Assembly (NCBI GenBank): GCA_963765875.1 | Contig: CAVXYK010000008.1 | Span: 124,001-188,000 of the forward strand | DNA length: 64,000 nt | Direction: 5' to 3' | Origin: JAWKOK01 sp963765875 | GTDB taxonomy: Bacteria; Chloroflexota; Anaerolineae; Caldilineales; Caldilineaceae | Part shown: positions 52,478 to 63,813 of the stretch, one piece after another | Layout of the letters: each line of letters opens with the position of its first letter | Position numbering within the stretch: position 1 is the first letter of the stretch | The notes under the pieces: generated by a model | What the model was told of the DNA's origin: nothing | The model's database searches: none | Seen by the model: only the letters and a program-made list of their open reading frames with translations | Position numbers and translations under genes: made by a program

Positions 52478-54047
52478 CTATTCCGGCGCTTCTTCTGAGT
52501 CCTCGTCAGCTTCTTCGGCTGGATCTGCGCTACCATCAGACTCTGTTGCCTGTGAGCGCAGGTGGGGGAAGAGCAGCACCTCCCGAATCGTATCCTTGTC
52601 GGTGAGAAGCATAGTCAGCCGATCAACACCCATGCCAAAACCACCGGTCGGCGGCATGCCGTAGGAGAGCGACTCAATATAGTCAACGTCGACCGGGTGG
52701 GCCTCCTCATCGCCATGGCTGGCCCGATAGCCTTCGTCGATAAAGCGCTGCAACTGATCGATGGGATCGTTGATTTCGCTGAATGCGTTACAGATCTCCA
52801 TGCCGCCGGCAAAGCCTTCGAAGCGCTCTACCAGGCGCGGATCATCGGGCGTCCCTTTTGCCAAGGGACTGACATCGCGCGGATAGTCGATGAGGAAGGT
52901 CGGCTGAACCAGATTCGGCTCGACGTGCTTGGCCATCAGGCTGTCCACCAGTTTGCCCCAGTTGCTCTTGGGGTCTGGATCGTGGCCCTTCCCGCGCATT
53001 TCCTTGGCCAACGATTCAGCATCCTGGAACGCCTCATAGTCGATGCCGGTGGCGTCTAGAATGGCCTCACGCAGTGGAATACGCTTCCACGGCGGGGCCA
53101 GATCGATCTGATGCCCCTGCCAGGTCACGGTGGTGCTGCCCATCACCCGTTCGGCGACGTAGGCCACCATCTCTTCAGTGCGCCGCATGACATCCTGATA
53201 GTCGACATAGGCTTCGTAGAATTCAAGCTGAGTAAATTCAGGATTATGCTTGAAGCTCACGCCCTCGTTGCGGAAGTCTCGGCCGATCTCATAGACCTTG
53301 TCGAATCCACCCACAATCAGACGCTTGAGATAGAGCTCAAAGCTGATGCGCAGATAGAGATCCTGGTGCAGTTGGTTGTGATGAGTAATAAACGGCTCGG
53401 CATTGGCTCCACCATAGACCGGCTGCAAGATCGGTGTTTCGACCTCCAGAAAGCCCTCGGCATCCAGAGTAATCGCGCAGGCCACGTACAATGGCGGCCC
53501 GCGTCCGAAAAAGCTGGCGAACGTCAGGATTAGCGATTAGATCGACGTACCGACGCCGATAGCGAGTTTCCTGGTCGCGCACACCGTGCCACTTGTCCGG
53601 CATCGGCTTGAGTGCTTTACTCAGGTATTGGATCTCGTTGGCCTGAACACTCAACTCGCCGGTCTTGGTGACGATGAATGGTCCCGTCACGCCGACAAAG
53701 TCCCCCAGATCAACGAGCTTTTTCCAGGCAGCGTTGTACCAGCCCTCGGGCAGGTCATCGCGCCGGACCGCGATCTGAATTTGGCCGGTCCCATCCTCCA
53801 GATCCGCAAAGCTCATCTTACCCATGACACGAATCCGCTTCAATCTACCGGTGATTGATACCTCAATTCCATCAGCATCGCCGGCTTCGTAGAGAGCACG
53901 GGCATCGGCAATCGTGTGCGTGCGCTTGACCCGCGCCGGATAGGGCTCAATGCCGGCGTCCTGCAATGCTGCCAGGTTACGGTGACGGGAAAGCTCTTGA
54001 TCGGACAGATTTTCGGGCGAAAACATGGAATGGGATGATTCGGTCAC
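52478..54047 (-). CDS. lysS: Lysyl-tRNA synthetase, class II, with one frameshift
   Basis: Two frames make a normal LysRS of about 520 residues. The N-terminal OB-fold frame starts at GTG 54047 (aaggaa ahead) with RHRNLAALQDAGIEPYPARV and reaches VRQLFRTRAAIVRGLRDY. Near 53480 the frame changes to LDAEGFLEVETPILQPVYGG. Class II motif 2 (FRNEGVSFKHNPEFTQLE) and motif 3 (GFGMGVDRLTMLL) are intact; the C-terminus has an acidic tail. The enzyme charges tRNA-Lys. Since LysRS is normally essential, the single-base break is more likely a sequence error than a true loss, unless a second copy exists. Confidence 0.92.
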
Positions 54048-54083
54048 GAAACGTTCCTTCGTTGATAATTGATCGGGGTAGGG

Positions 54084-54569
54084 CTAGCTGATACTGACAA
54101 TTTCAAAGGCGATTTCACCGCCGGGCGATTCCACCAGAACCTCATCGCCAATGTGCTTGGAAAGCAGCGCCTTGCCCATGGGGCTAGCATTGCTGATACG
54201 GCCATTGACCGGATCGGCTTCCATAGAACCAACGATGGTATATTCTTCATCCGACGTCGTGCCGACCTCACGGATTACGACCGTGCGACCGATGTCGACA
54301 GCGTTGGCAGGCCCCTCATTCTCCTCAATGATCACGGAATGCTTGAGCACATTTTCCAGATCACGGATCTTTCCTTCCAGGAACCCTTGAGCCGTCTTGG
54401 CCTCATCGTACCCTGCGTTCTCGCTGATGTCGCCTTCCGCCTTGGCTTCGGCAATCATCTTTGCAACTTCTTGACGCTTTGTCGTCGTCAGATACGCCAG
54501 TTCTTCTTCAATATTCTTCAACCCTTCGGGGGTCAGATAAAATTCTTTGGTCTTGTCGTTGTTAGCCAT
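54084..54569 (-). CDS. greA: Transcription elongation factor GreA
   Basis: A 161-residue protein: N-terminal coiled coil (LTPEGLKNIEEELAYLTTTK, then AEAKAEGDISENAGYDEAK with the acidic tip) and the C-terminal FKBP-like domain (DEEYTIVGSMEADP; NASPMGKALLSKHIGDEV). GreA stimulates cleavage of the nascent RNA by stalled RNA polymerase. It ends 36 bases ahead of lysS on the same strand, a common pairing. Confidence 0.97.
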   Translation of the reverse strand: MANNDKTKEFYLTPEGLKNIEEELAYLTTTKRQEVAKMIAEAKAEGDISENAGYDEAKTAQGFLEGKIRDLENVLKHSVIIEENEGPANAVDIGRTVVIREVGTTSDEEYTIVGSMEADPVNGRISNASPMGKALLSKHIGDEVLVESPGGEIAFEIVSIS

Positions 54570-55158
54570 CGATTCACTTACTCTTTCTCTTTCCTAAGAT
54601 ACACGTTCAAACTGGCCACTGTCACGAATGGAACAATGTTCATGATCGGATCAAAGGGTCTCAATCGATCCCGCTGATCCAAGTCATCCAGTTGAACAAA
54701 AACACTTAAACTATCATTCAGCCGCTAAAAGCTCGCCAAGCAGAAAACGAAGAACAACTCTCCAGCGGGCCTCGTTCGTCGAATCACGAACACTGAGCCA
54801 CGCCACATTACTGCTGTCATGCGTCGTTTATGCAATTGGAGCATTGGTTCGCTTCTGTGAAACGTATCGTCGCTTGATTCAGTTTCATACGCTCGGCGAC
54901 AAATCACCGACACTTGTCTGACTCAAGTCCTACGGGGCAGCCGATTTCAACTGAACACTCAACGATTCTCGGTCTACCCGATCGAACCATGAAAAAGCAC
55001 CGCCACTTGATAGGGCGGCGCGCCTTCCGACGAACTAGCTCCTGCTGCACAAAGCAATGGCCGACCTGTACACAGGTCGGCTACAGCAGAACTATTATAG
55101 GATAGTAGCTCATTTGGTCTGATTTGTAAAATCTACAGTGGAGAAGTATGATCGCGAC
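54570..55158. other. Intergenic stretch without a supportable gene
   Basis: 589 bases between greA (minus) and the methyltransferase (plus). No frame here has protein-like composition together with a start site. The only clear structure is a palindrome at 55061-55080 (ccgacctg/caggtcgg with loop taca), of the same general sort as those near 48.3 and 56.0 kb. Promoters of greA and of the methyltransferase must lie here but none is convincing. Confidence 0.5.
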
Positions 55159-55996
55159 ATGAATCCTTTTGCGCGCAACCCCATTGATGAACGGCTACAA
55201 AACCCGTCGAACCCCGATGCCCAGGAAACGGATCAGCGTTTTGAGGCCTTTGCCCGCTTCTATGATCACGATTACCGCCATTACGATGATGATGTGGACA
55301 TGATTCTGGGGTTGGCAGATGAACAGGCCGGATCCTGTGCTGGAACTCGGCTGTGGCACAGGTCGTCTGCTGCTGCCGCTGGCAGCGGCTGGGTTCCAAG
55401 TTGCCGGAGTAGACATCAGCCCCGCATTGCTGGAGATTGCGCGCAGCAAGCTTGAACAGCATCAATTATCAGGCAAAGTCGACCTGCAACGAGCGGACTT
55501 GCGTACCTTCCAACTCGATGACCAGCGCTTTGCATTCGCCTTCTGCACCAGCAATACGCTCATGCATTTGACTACACCGGCGGACCAGCTCGCTGTCCTT
55601 CACAACGCCCATCACCATCTGGAAGAGGATGGCCTGCTGCTCATCGATCTCTTCAATCCGGACGTTCAGCGCCTGACTCAGGTTCAAGGCGTCCAGGAAC
55701 TGGCCGACCGCTGGATCGATGAAGAGACCGGCACACAGGTCATGAAGTGGTGTGTGCGCACGGTCGACTGGGCGGATCAATTGCAGGAAACACTCTTTGT
55801 CTACGAAGAAATCTTCGAGGACGGCACTATACGACGCACGCCCTGCCCCTTCACGCTACGCTTTCTCTGGTACGCTGAAGCCCAACTGATGCTGCATGTG
55901 GCCGGTTTCGAGTTGGAGACCGCCTGGGGCGATTTTGACGGGATGCCCTACATGGACGGCTGTGAGCGGCTGATCCTGTTGGCACGGCGAGTGTAG
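55159..55996 (+). CDS. Class I SAM-dependent methyltransferase, one frameshift
   Basis: The front frame (MNPFARNPIDERLQ ... AFARFYDHDYRHYDDDVD) reaches LGLADEQ, then a one-base shift near 55327 leads into the main frame with motif I (PVLELGCGTGRLLLPLA), the acidic residue in VAGVDISPALLEIA and motif II near LRTFQLDDQRFAF. Together about 279 residues. Small-molecule methyltransferase; substrate unknown. The repaired protein has normal length, so the break may be an error. Confidence 0.85.
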
Positions 55997-56028
55997 GAAA
56001 ACGAGCGGTCTGGCCGCATAGATGCGGT

Positions 56029-56049
56029 GGACAGGCCTGAGACCTGTCC
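56029..56049. repeat. Short hairpin ggacagg/cctgtcc
   Basis: A 7-bp perfect stem with loop cctgaga, 33 bases after the methyltransferase stop. No T-run follows. Similar in type to the palindromes at 48281-48325 and 55061-55080. Confidence 0.5.
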
Positions 56050-56130
56050 AGGAACCCCGCCATAAACCAGAGATCTCGTACATGTCGAACAATCCGAATA
56101 AACCCATCAAACCGCTAAATTGGATCCACA

Positions 56131-58113
<1,983 letters not shown>

Positions 58114-58227
58114 TTTCGTGGTTCGACACTCGATAACCCTCCAGGAAGCCGACGGCTTCCTGGAAGATCGCAAACCGTCTTTTCCCTTTGGGTCTGTTCA
58201 GCATGGATTAAAGCATTCGGATAGACG

Positions 58228-58287
58228 CAGCCTGAGCCTGTCGAAGGCGTAGGCGGGTTGCCCCGGCTTGGAAAGGCTCAGCCTGCA
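58228..58287. repeat. gcctgagc-core hairpin, second copy
   Basis: gcagcctgagcctgtcgaag ... ggaaaggctcagcctgc matches the core of the element at 24071-24188 but lacks its outer arms. It lies in the gap 58114-58335, which otherwise shows only short palindromes (gacagg/cctgtc near 58040; ccaggaagcc/ggcttcctgg near 58142). Confidence 0.75.
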
Positions 58288-58335
58288 CGTCGCCTCAACC
58301 TCGCAGTTCTATGTCGCTACAGAAAGGAGAGCCAC

Positions 58336-59223
58336 ATGAAATTCGGTCTACAGATCGCTCAGTTCAACTGGCCCGGCAGCCCCGAGAACACGGGCGCGAA
58401 ATTAATCGAGATCGCACAGGCCGCAGACGATGCCGGTTTCGCCTCACTCTGGGTCATGGACCATTTCTTCCAGATGGACATGCCACAAATGGGCCTCAAG
58501 CCCGAGGAGCCGATGTTTGACGGCTATACAGCGCTGGCCTACATGGCGGCGGTCACCAAGAATGTTCGGCTGGGCACGATGGTCACCGGCGTCAACTATC
58601 GCCATCCTGGCCATCTGATCAAGATCGTGACCGGACTGGATGTACTGTCGGGCGGGCGGGCTGATCTGGGCATCGGCGCGGGCTGGTACGAGCGCGAGGC
58701 TCTGGGCTGGGCTTCCCCTTCCCGCCACTGGCCGAACGCTTCGAGCGCCTGGAGGAGACGCTGCAACTCGCCCACCAGATGTGGGCCGACGACATGTCGC
58801 CCTTCAACGGCAAACACTACCAACTGGCCGAGCCGATGAACCATCCCCAGCCACTCTCGAAACCGCATCCGCCCATTCTGATCGGCGGCGCCGGCGAGAA
58901 GAAGACATTGCGTCTGGTGGCCCAATATGCGGACGCCTGCAACCTCTTCGCATTCATGGGTATAGACGAACTGTCTCGCAAGTTGGATGTCCTCAAGAGC
59001 CACTGTGATGATGTGGGGCGGGACTATGACACCATCGAACGAACGGTGCTGACGACCGTGAACCTGGTGGCGGCGATGCTGCGCTGTCAGAATTCATCGA
59101 GCAGTGCCAGGCATGGGCCGAGATCGGCATCCAGCATGTATCTTCAACGCACCCAACACCGGTGAAATCAACAACATTGAGCGATTCGGTCAGACCGTGA
59201 TTCAGAAATTGGCCGGGCTATAG
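58336..59223 (+). pseudogene. LLM-class (F420/flavin-type) oxidoreductase, broken by three frameshifts
   Basis: A gene of 888 bases in the luciferase-like family. From ATG 58336 (aaaggag ahead) it reads MKFGLQIAQFNWPGSPEN, LWVMDHFFQMDM and LGTMVTGVNYRHPGHLIKIV, then shifts near 58710 (GFPFPPLAERFERLEETLQL; PHPPILIGGAGEKKTLRL), near 59065 (EFIEQCQAWAEIGIQHV) and near 59138 (GEINNIERFGQTVIQKLAGL, stop 59221-59223). Size and motif order are those of F420-dependent oxidoreductases of this class. Like the amylosucrase just upstream it is multiply frameshifted. Confidence 0.82.
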
Positions 59224-59332
59224 GGGATAGTCGGCAGGTCTGCCAATGTGCTGGGTACGGTCCGGAGAACCTTGGTTTAACAGCTGACTACCGGATCGTT
59301 CTCTGCATTTCTTACGCCGAATCATGGATGCA

Positions 59333-59366
59333 AAAAAGCTGGGCTTCTTCCGAAGCCCAGCTTTTT
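59333..59366. terminator. Bidirectional intrinsic terminator
   Basis: aaaaagctgggcttc (59333-59347) and gaagcccagcttttt (59352-59366) form a perfect 15-bp stem with loop ttcc and A/T tracts on both sides. It ends both the plus-strand LLM gene and the minus-strand nrdJ. Confidence 0.95.
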
Positions 59367-59394
59367 CGTTCAATAGTCGCCAATTCTGCGTCGA

Positions 59395-61713
59395 TCAAAT
59401 GATGTCGCAGCTACCGCCCATGCAGGCTAGTTCCTGCGCCGCGGTCGTGTAATCTTCCTTCTCGTAGCGGTAGAGCTTGGAGAAGTCGATGTTGGGGAAG
59501 TTGGCCACACGCTTGAGATACTCCTCCTCGCCGATCTCCTCGTAGGGCATCTGGTCGTACTGGGCATCGAAGGCCGGCAGGAAGGTCATGCCGCCGATCT
59601 TGTCCTGATTTTCCCAGACCCATTTGATGATGTCCAGCACCTCATCGGCTCGGTAGGTGATGGTCACACTGGGGTTGTGCTCGGTCCAGTGGGTCTTGGA
59701 CTGGATCCAATACTCGCACTGTTCGATGGCTGTCCGATCATTGCGCGTGATGGCTCCTTCGGGGGCTTTGACCGGGAAATGGATCACCCAGGTGTTGGCG
59801 TTTTCCGGCGTCTGGCCGTTCTCAGCATCCATGGGCACGCCTGCGTCGTGGAGCACCTTGTAGACCGGCGTATGTGAGCCGACACGCACGTTGCGCACGT
59901 AGTAGGGGGCCCACCGAGGATGCACGCCGGGTGAGCAATTGAGCAACTGTGACGAGTTGCCCGACGGCTTCACACAGGTCACCGACGCCGACGGGTTGAT
60001 GCCAAGTTGGGCGGCGATCTCACGGTTGGTGGCGACGGCAGCCTTGCGCAACTTGATCTGGACTTCAGGATCGCGCGCGATGGGACTATCCATCTGGCCG
60101 TTGATGTCAACGCCCAGCAGACGCTCAGCCTCGCAGTTCTCCTTCCACTGGGGTCGCAGCCCCGGGAACTCGGTCGCCATGGACTGGAGCGTGCCGATGA
60201 TGGCGGCCACTTCGACCTTGTCCTTGAGCGACTCGTAGTCGTCGTCGGGTCGGGCCACGGCCACGGAGAGGTTGCAAAACTGCATTGGACGAAGGACAAT
60301 CTCGCCGCATGGGTTTGTGCCGAATTCCGCCGGCTCTCGTCGCTCGGGCAGCGTGTTGATGGCGGCACGCCGGCTGAAGATGCCCGGCTCGCCGGCCCCC
60401 GACTCGACCATTTCCAGCAGGTAACGGGTGATTTCGGCCTGAGTCATGTCCCGATCCGGCCAGACCGCCGAATTATTGGCATTCCAGCGCTGCTCATTGC
60501 CGGTCAGATTGTTGCCGGACTTGCAGTGACGCATCTCGTTGTCATCGATGTCAAAGAGAGAGATCATGGCCGTTCGTCGCACGCCGCCCGACACGGCGGC
60601 ATTGCCCACTGCACACATGATGTCATGGGCATCCAACGACCGAATGAAGCTTCCCTGGCGGGCAAGGATGCGACCACGCACGAAGTTGAGCATCTTGCGC
60701 AGCGGCTCCGGGCCGGACGCGCGCCCGCCCTTGGTCAGCAACGGTGCGCCGGCAGGTCGGATCTCTGAATAATCGAACTGGACGTCGCCGCCTTCGAACC
60801 AGGTCTCCAGCCCTAAGCGCAGGGCCTGGGCCCAGCCGTCCGCCGAATCGGGCACAATATAATTGGTGGGATCTTCACCGTGCTGGCGACGGATACGCGG
60901 GAACTGCTCAACATAGCGACGTTCGACTGAATAGCCGACGCCGCAACCGCTCATGGAAATAATAAGTGCTTCAACAAATGAGTCAATGCTGTCTGCGGGC
61001 ATGTATGAACAATTATAGATCGTGATGTTGCTGCGACGCGCAGCCGGTCCAGCCATGGCCAACATACGCATGGAAGGCATGGCTCGCATGTTGAGAATGC
61101 CGTCATGAACACGCTGATAGGTCTCGTCCGAAAGCTTATTGTCGGACAGTTCGCGTAGGAAGTCCATGGTACGCTCGACCGTCTCCACCCAGGTCTCGCG
61201 TCGCATGTTACGGTAGCTGAAACGGGCATATTTGTCGTAGAACTGGAACTTCTGCAATTGGGTCGGGAAATACTCGTCGGACTCGGCGAATTTTGCGCGT
61301 ACCTCTTCAGGCACAGGGCTTGCCTCGCGGAGCTTGGCTCGTTCAGCACGATAGAGAATGTAGTGCTTGGCAGCCTCATATTCGCCTGCCGCCAGCAGTA
61401 CCGTTTCAACGATATCCTGCACCTGCTCGACGCTGGGCGCCTCGTGCTTGGCAGCGACAATGTTGACAGCCCGCTGTACTAGCTCAGGCAGGGGTGTACC
61501 GGCTTCCTTGTCCAGGCTGTTGAAGCAGCGCAGCAACGCTGTCTCGATACGACCGGCGTCAAAACTGACCACACGACCATCCCGTTTCACGATTGTTTCT
61601 GGAATCGTAATTTCAATCGTACCGTTCCTACCGTTGCCGTTCATATAGCCGTTGCCGTTCTGGTAACCATTTTCGGCGGACGAGACTTCTGTCCGAACGG
61701 GGCTGCTGCTCAT
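59395..61713 (-). CDS. nrdJ: Adenosylcobalamin-dependent ribonucleotide reductase (class II, single-chain RTPR-like)
   Basis: 772 residues from the ATG at 61713 (aaagga ahead); a start at 61797 would add an unsupported tail. After a Gly/Asn-rich tail, an ATP-cone begins (VKRDGRVVSFDAGRIETALL). The reductase core has NCSYMPADSIDSFVEALI with the first redox Cys, SMSGCGVGYSVERRYVEQFP, the active-site loop FGTNPCGEIVLRPMQFCNLS with the radical Cys and Glu, and the C-terminal ACMGGSCDII with the exchange Cys pair. It makes deoxynucleotides with or without oxygen but needs B12. It lies 120 bases downstream of nrdR on the same strand, so control by NrdR is expected. Confidence 0.93.
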   Translation of the reverse strand: MSSSPVRTEVSSAENGYQNGNGYMNGNGRNGTIEITIPETIVKRDGRVVSFDAGRIETALLRCFNSLDKEAGTPLPELVQRAVNIVAAKHEAPSVEQVQDIVETVLLAAGEYEAAKHYILYRAERAKLREASPVPEEVRAKFAESDEYFPTQLQKFQFYDKYARFSYRNMRRETWVETVERTMDFLRELSDNKLSDETYQRVHDGILNMRAMPSMRMLAMAGPAARRSNITIYNCSYMPADSIDSFVEALIISMSGCGVGYSVERRYVEQFPRIRRQHGEDPTNYIVPDSADGWAQALRLGLETWFEGGDVQFDYSEIRPAGAPLLTKGGRASGPEPLRKMLNFVRGRILARQGSFIRSLDAHDIMCAVGNAAVSGGVRRTAMISLFDIDDNEMRHCKSGNNLTGNEQRWNANNSAVWPDRDMTQAEITRYLLEMVESGAGEPGIFSRRAAINTLPERREPAEFGTNPCGEIVLRPMQFCNLSVAVARPDDDYESLKDKVEVAAIIGTLQSMATEFPGLRPQWKENCEAERLLGVDINGQMDSPIARDPEVQIKLRKAAVATNREIAAQLGINPSASVTCVKPSGNSSQLLNCSPGVHPRWAPYYVRNVRVGSHTPVYKVLHDAGVPMDAENGQTPENANTWVIHFPVKAPEGAITRNDRTAIEQCEYWIQSKTHWTEHNPSVTITYRADEVLDIIKWVWENQDKIGGMTFLPAFDAQYDQMPYEEIGEEEYLKRVANFPNIDFSKLYRYEKEDYTTAAQELACMGGSCDII

Positions 61714-61833
61714 TTGGGGTGTCCTTTCCCTGCAATGTGATGCTTTTGTGCGATGGCCTAAGGCATACGCGAAACATGGCCTGACGACAGGCATCATTGC
61801 CTTGTCAAGCGACTAGCGCTTCTATGGAGTCGA

Positions 61834-62307
61834 CTAGTTTGGATTGGTAGCGAGTTGCGGCTCTTCTCGGTTCATGAGACGTTCGATTTCACCACGGATC
61901 TCGGTCAGATCACCGAAGTCTAGATAGACGCTGGCAAATCGGATATACGCGACCTGGTCAACGTCCGCCAGATGATCGAGCACCATGGAACCGATGGCCT
62001 CGCTGGGGATCTCGGCGCGCCCCTGACTGTGCAGAGATTCCTCGACTTTGACAACCACATTCTCTATCGTCTCGCGGCTGATCGGGCGTTTCACGGCTGC
62101 AATCTGAATCCCAGAGAGCAATTTCTGGCGATCAAACGGCTCGCGTCGACCATCGCTCTTTACCACGAGAAGATTTGCGGCGATGTGTTCGTAGGTTGTA
62201 AAGCGCAGTCCACAGGCCTCACAACGCCGGCGGCGCCGAATGGCATCACCAGCAGCGCGAGTATCAAGCACCTTATGTTTACCTGACTCACAGTGTGGAC
62301 AATGCAT
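61834..62307 (-). CDS. nrdR: Transcriptional repressor NrdR
   Basis: A 157-residue zinc-ribbon/ATP-cone regulator. The ribbon has CPHC (residues 3-6) and CEACGLRFTTYEHI; the ATP-cone has VVKSDGRREPFDRQKLLSGI. NrdR senses dATP/ATP and represses ribonucleotide reductase genes; nrdJ is the next gene. A promoter and a likely NrdR box lie upstream. Confidence 0.97.
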   Translation of the reverse strand: MHCPHCESGKHKVLDTRAAGDAIRRRRRCEACGLRFTTYEHIAANLLVVKSDGRREPFDRQKLLSGIQIAAVKRPISRETIENVVVKVEESLHSQGRAEIPSEAIGSMVLDHLADVDQVAYIRFASVYLDFGDLTEIRGEIERLMNREEPQLATNPN

Positions 62308-62365
62308 TATCTACAGACTCAACCAAATGAAAAAACGCCACATGTTGTTATCGAAGAAATAACAC

Positions 62366-62381
62366 ATACTACATATAGGGG
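62366..62381. promoter_or_regulatory. Probable NrdR box
   Basis: atactacatatagggg matches the consensus ACACTATATATAGTGT in 12 of 16 positions and keeps the central A/T pattern. It begins about 12 bases downstream of the -10 box of the nrdR promoter, where a repressor would block transcription. NrdR boxes usually come in pairs about three helical turns apart; a second good box is not visible here. Confidence 0.45.
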
Positions 62382-62392
62382 TGCGGGCATGA

Positions 62393-62421
62393 AGTATAGC
62401 ATACATCGATATACCCGGCAA
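62393..62421 (-). promoter_or_regulatory. Promoter of the nrdR-nrdJ unit
   Basis: On the minus strand: TTGCCG (62421-62416), 17 bases, TATACT (62398-62393). Transcription would start near 62386, about 80 bases ahead of the nrdR ATG and right at the NrdR box. Confidence 0.6.
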
Positions 62422-62602
62422 GTGGAGAAACAAGCGTTCTACCACTGGTCAGATTGCAATTCAGACAAGCATCTTCGCATTGGCGGGAAATTTTAAGGTT
62501 TGATTTTGTAAGGTGGTTTTGGGGCCAAACGATCGAGCGGCAATAAGGACCAAAAGACCCCTACTGCCGCCCGACTACTATCAATTGTTTCTGCCGTGAA
62601 AT

Positions 62603-63733
62603 CTAGCGACCGTTTGACTGCTGTCGTCGCAGGAAAGCAGGAATGTCCAGATCATCTTTTTCAAACGTTCGTGTGCTCGGATCGTATGATGACGCATCCC
62701 GATTCAGATCGGAGATGCGAGTCTGGCTGCCAAATGCCTGCCGCGTGAAGCTCAGTTCGTCCGCGGCCTCGACCTTGTCAAAGCCGGTAGCGATTACAGT
62801 CAGGTGCACCTCATCAGACATTTCCGGATCGATCACTGCACCGAAGATGATGTTGGCTTCAGGATGCGAATTTGCACGAACGATCTCCGCCGCTTCATTG
62901 ACCTCAAACAGGCTCAGTTCCTCACCGCCCTTGATGTTGAAGAGAATCGAGCGAGCGCCGTCGATAGACACATCGAGCAATGCGCTGTGAATCGCCTGCT
63001 CGGCAGCTTCCGTGGCCCCGGTCTCGCCACTGCCACGACCAATGGCCATCAATGCCGAGCCACCTTCAATCATCACCGAACGTACATCGGCAAAGTCCAA
63101 GTTAATCAGTCCCGGAACGGTAATCAATTCACTGATGCCCTGAATACCTTGACGCAACACATCATCCGCCATGCGGAAGGCCTGGTTGATGCCGGCCTTG
63201 CGATCTACGATCTGGAGCAGTCGATCATTGGGAATGGCGATCAGCGTATCCACATTGGTCTTGAGCATATCCAGCGCGCTCTCGGCCACTCGGCGGCGCT
63301 GTGCACCCTCAAAGGTGAATGGGCGCGTCACAACGCCAATCGTCAATGCACCGGACTCACGTGCGCAGTCTGCGACGACCGACGCAGCACCCGAGCCTGT
63401 CCCGCCACCCATGCCGGCGGTCACAAAGACCATGTCCGACCCGGAGATCATCTCCATGATGTCTTCTTTGCTCTCTTCTGCTGCACGTTGGCCGATCTCC
63501 GGATTACCGCCGGATCCCAGCCCTTTCGTCAGCTTTTCGCCGATTCGAATGCGTTGTGGTGCGTTGGAAAGCATCAACGCCTGAGCATCCGTATTGACGG
63601 CAATAAATTCAACGCCTTGGATACCTTCCTCGATCATACGATTGACGGCATTCTGTCCGCCTCCACCTACGCCGACTACCTTGATGCGGGCGTAGTTTTC
63701 AACGTACTGCGGCTGTGTGTTCTTGCGGGTCAT
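62603..63733 (-). CDS. ftsZ: Cell division protein FtsZ
   Basis: A 376-residue tubulin homologue. The N-terminus has VVGVGGGGQNAVNRMIEEG; the GTP-binding signature is GMGGGTGSGAASVVA and the T7 synergy loop is PGLINLDFADVR. The C-terminal peptide for FtsA binding is DIPAFLRRQ. It forms the Z ring at mid-cell. It follows ftsA by about 80 bases on the same strand. The 295 bases downstream (62308-62602) contain the nrdR promoter region and a weak hairpin near 62537-62570 (gcggca/tgccgc). Confidence 0.97.
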   Translation of the reverse strand: MTRKNTQPQYVENYARIKVVGVGGGGQNAVNRMIEEGIQGVEFIAVNTDAQALMLSNAPQRIRIGEKLTKGLGSGGNPEIGQRAAEESKEDIMEMISGSDMVFVTAGMGGGTGSGAASVVADCARESGALTIGVVTRPFTFEGAQRRRVAESALDMLKTNVDTLIAIPNDRLLQIVDRKAGINQAFRMADDVLRQGIQGISELITVPGLINLDFADVRSVMIEGGSALMAIGRGSGETGATEAAEQAIHSALLDVSIDGARSILFNIKGGEELSLFEVNEAAEIVRANSHPEANIIFGAVIDPEMSDEVHLTVIATGFDKVEAADELSFTRQAFGSQTRISDLNRDASSYDPSTRTFEKDDLDIPAFLRRQQSNGR

Positions 63734-63813
63734 GTGCGGCTCCTTTTGGTACTGAGGGGTGCGTCAAGCAACGGTAGTAATGACATATATTTGAATGCAG
63801 TTGATAGCGTTTA

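Noticed and set aside
54725..54913. A 62-codon minus-strand frame in the gap upstream of greA
   Set aside because: Not protein-like, no ribosome binding site, no recognisable motif.
55061..55080. Palindrome as a terminator of greA or the methyltransferase
   Set aside because: It lies upstream of both genes and has no T-run; more like the small gap palindromes elsewhere in the window.
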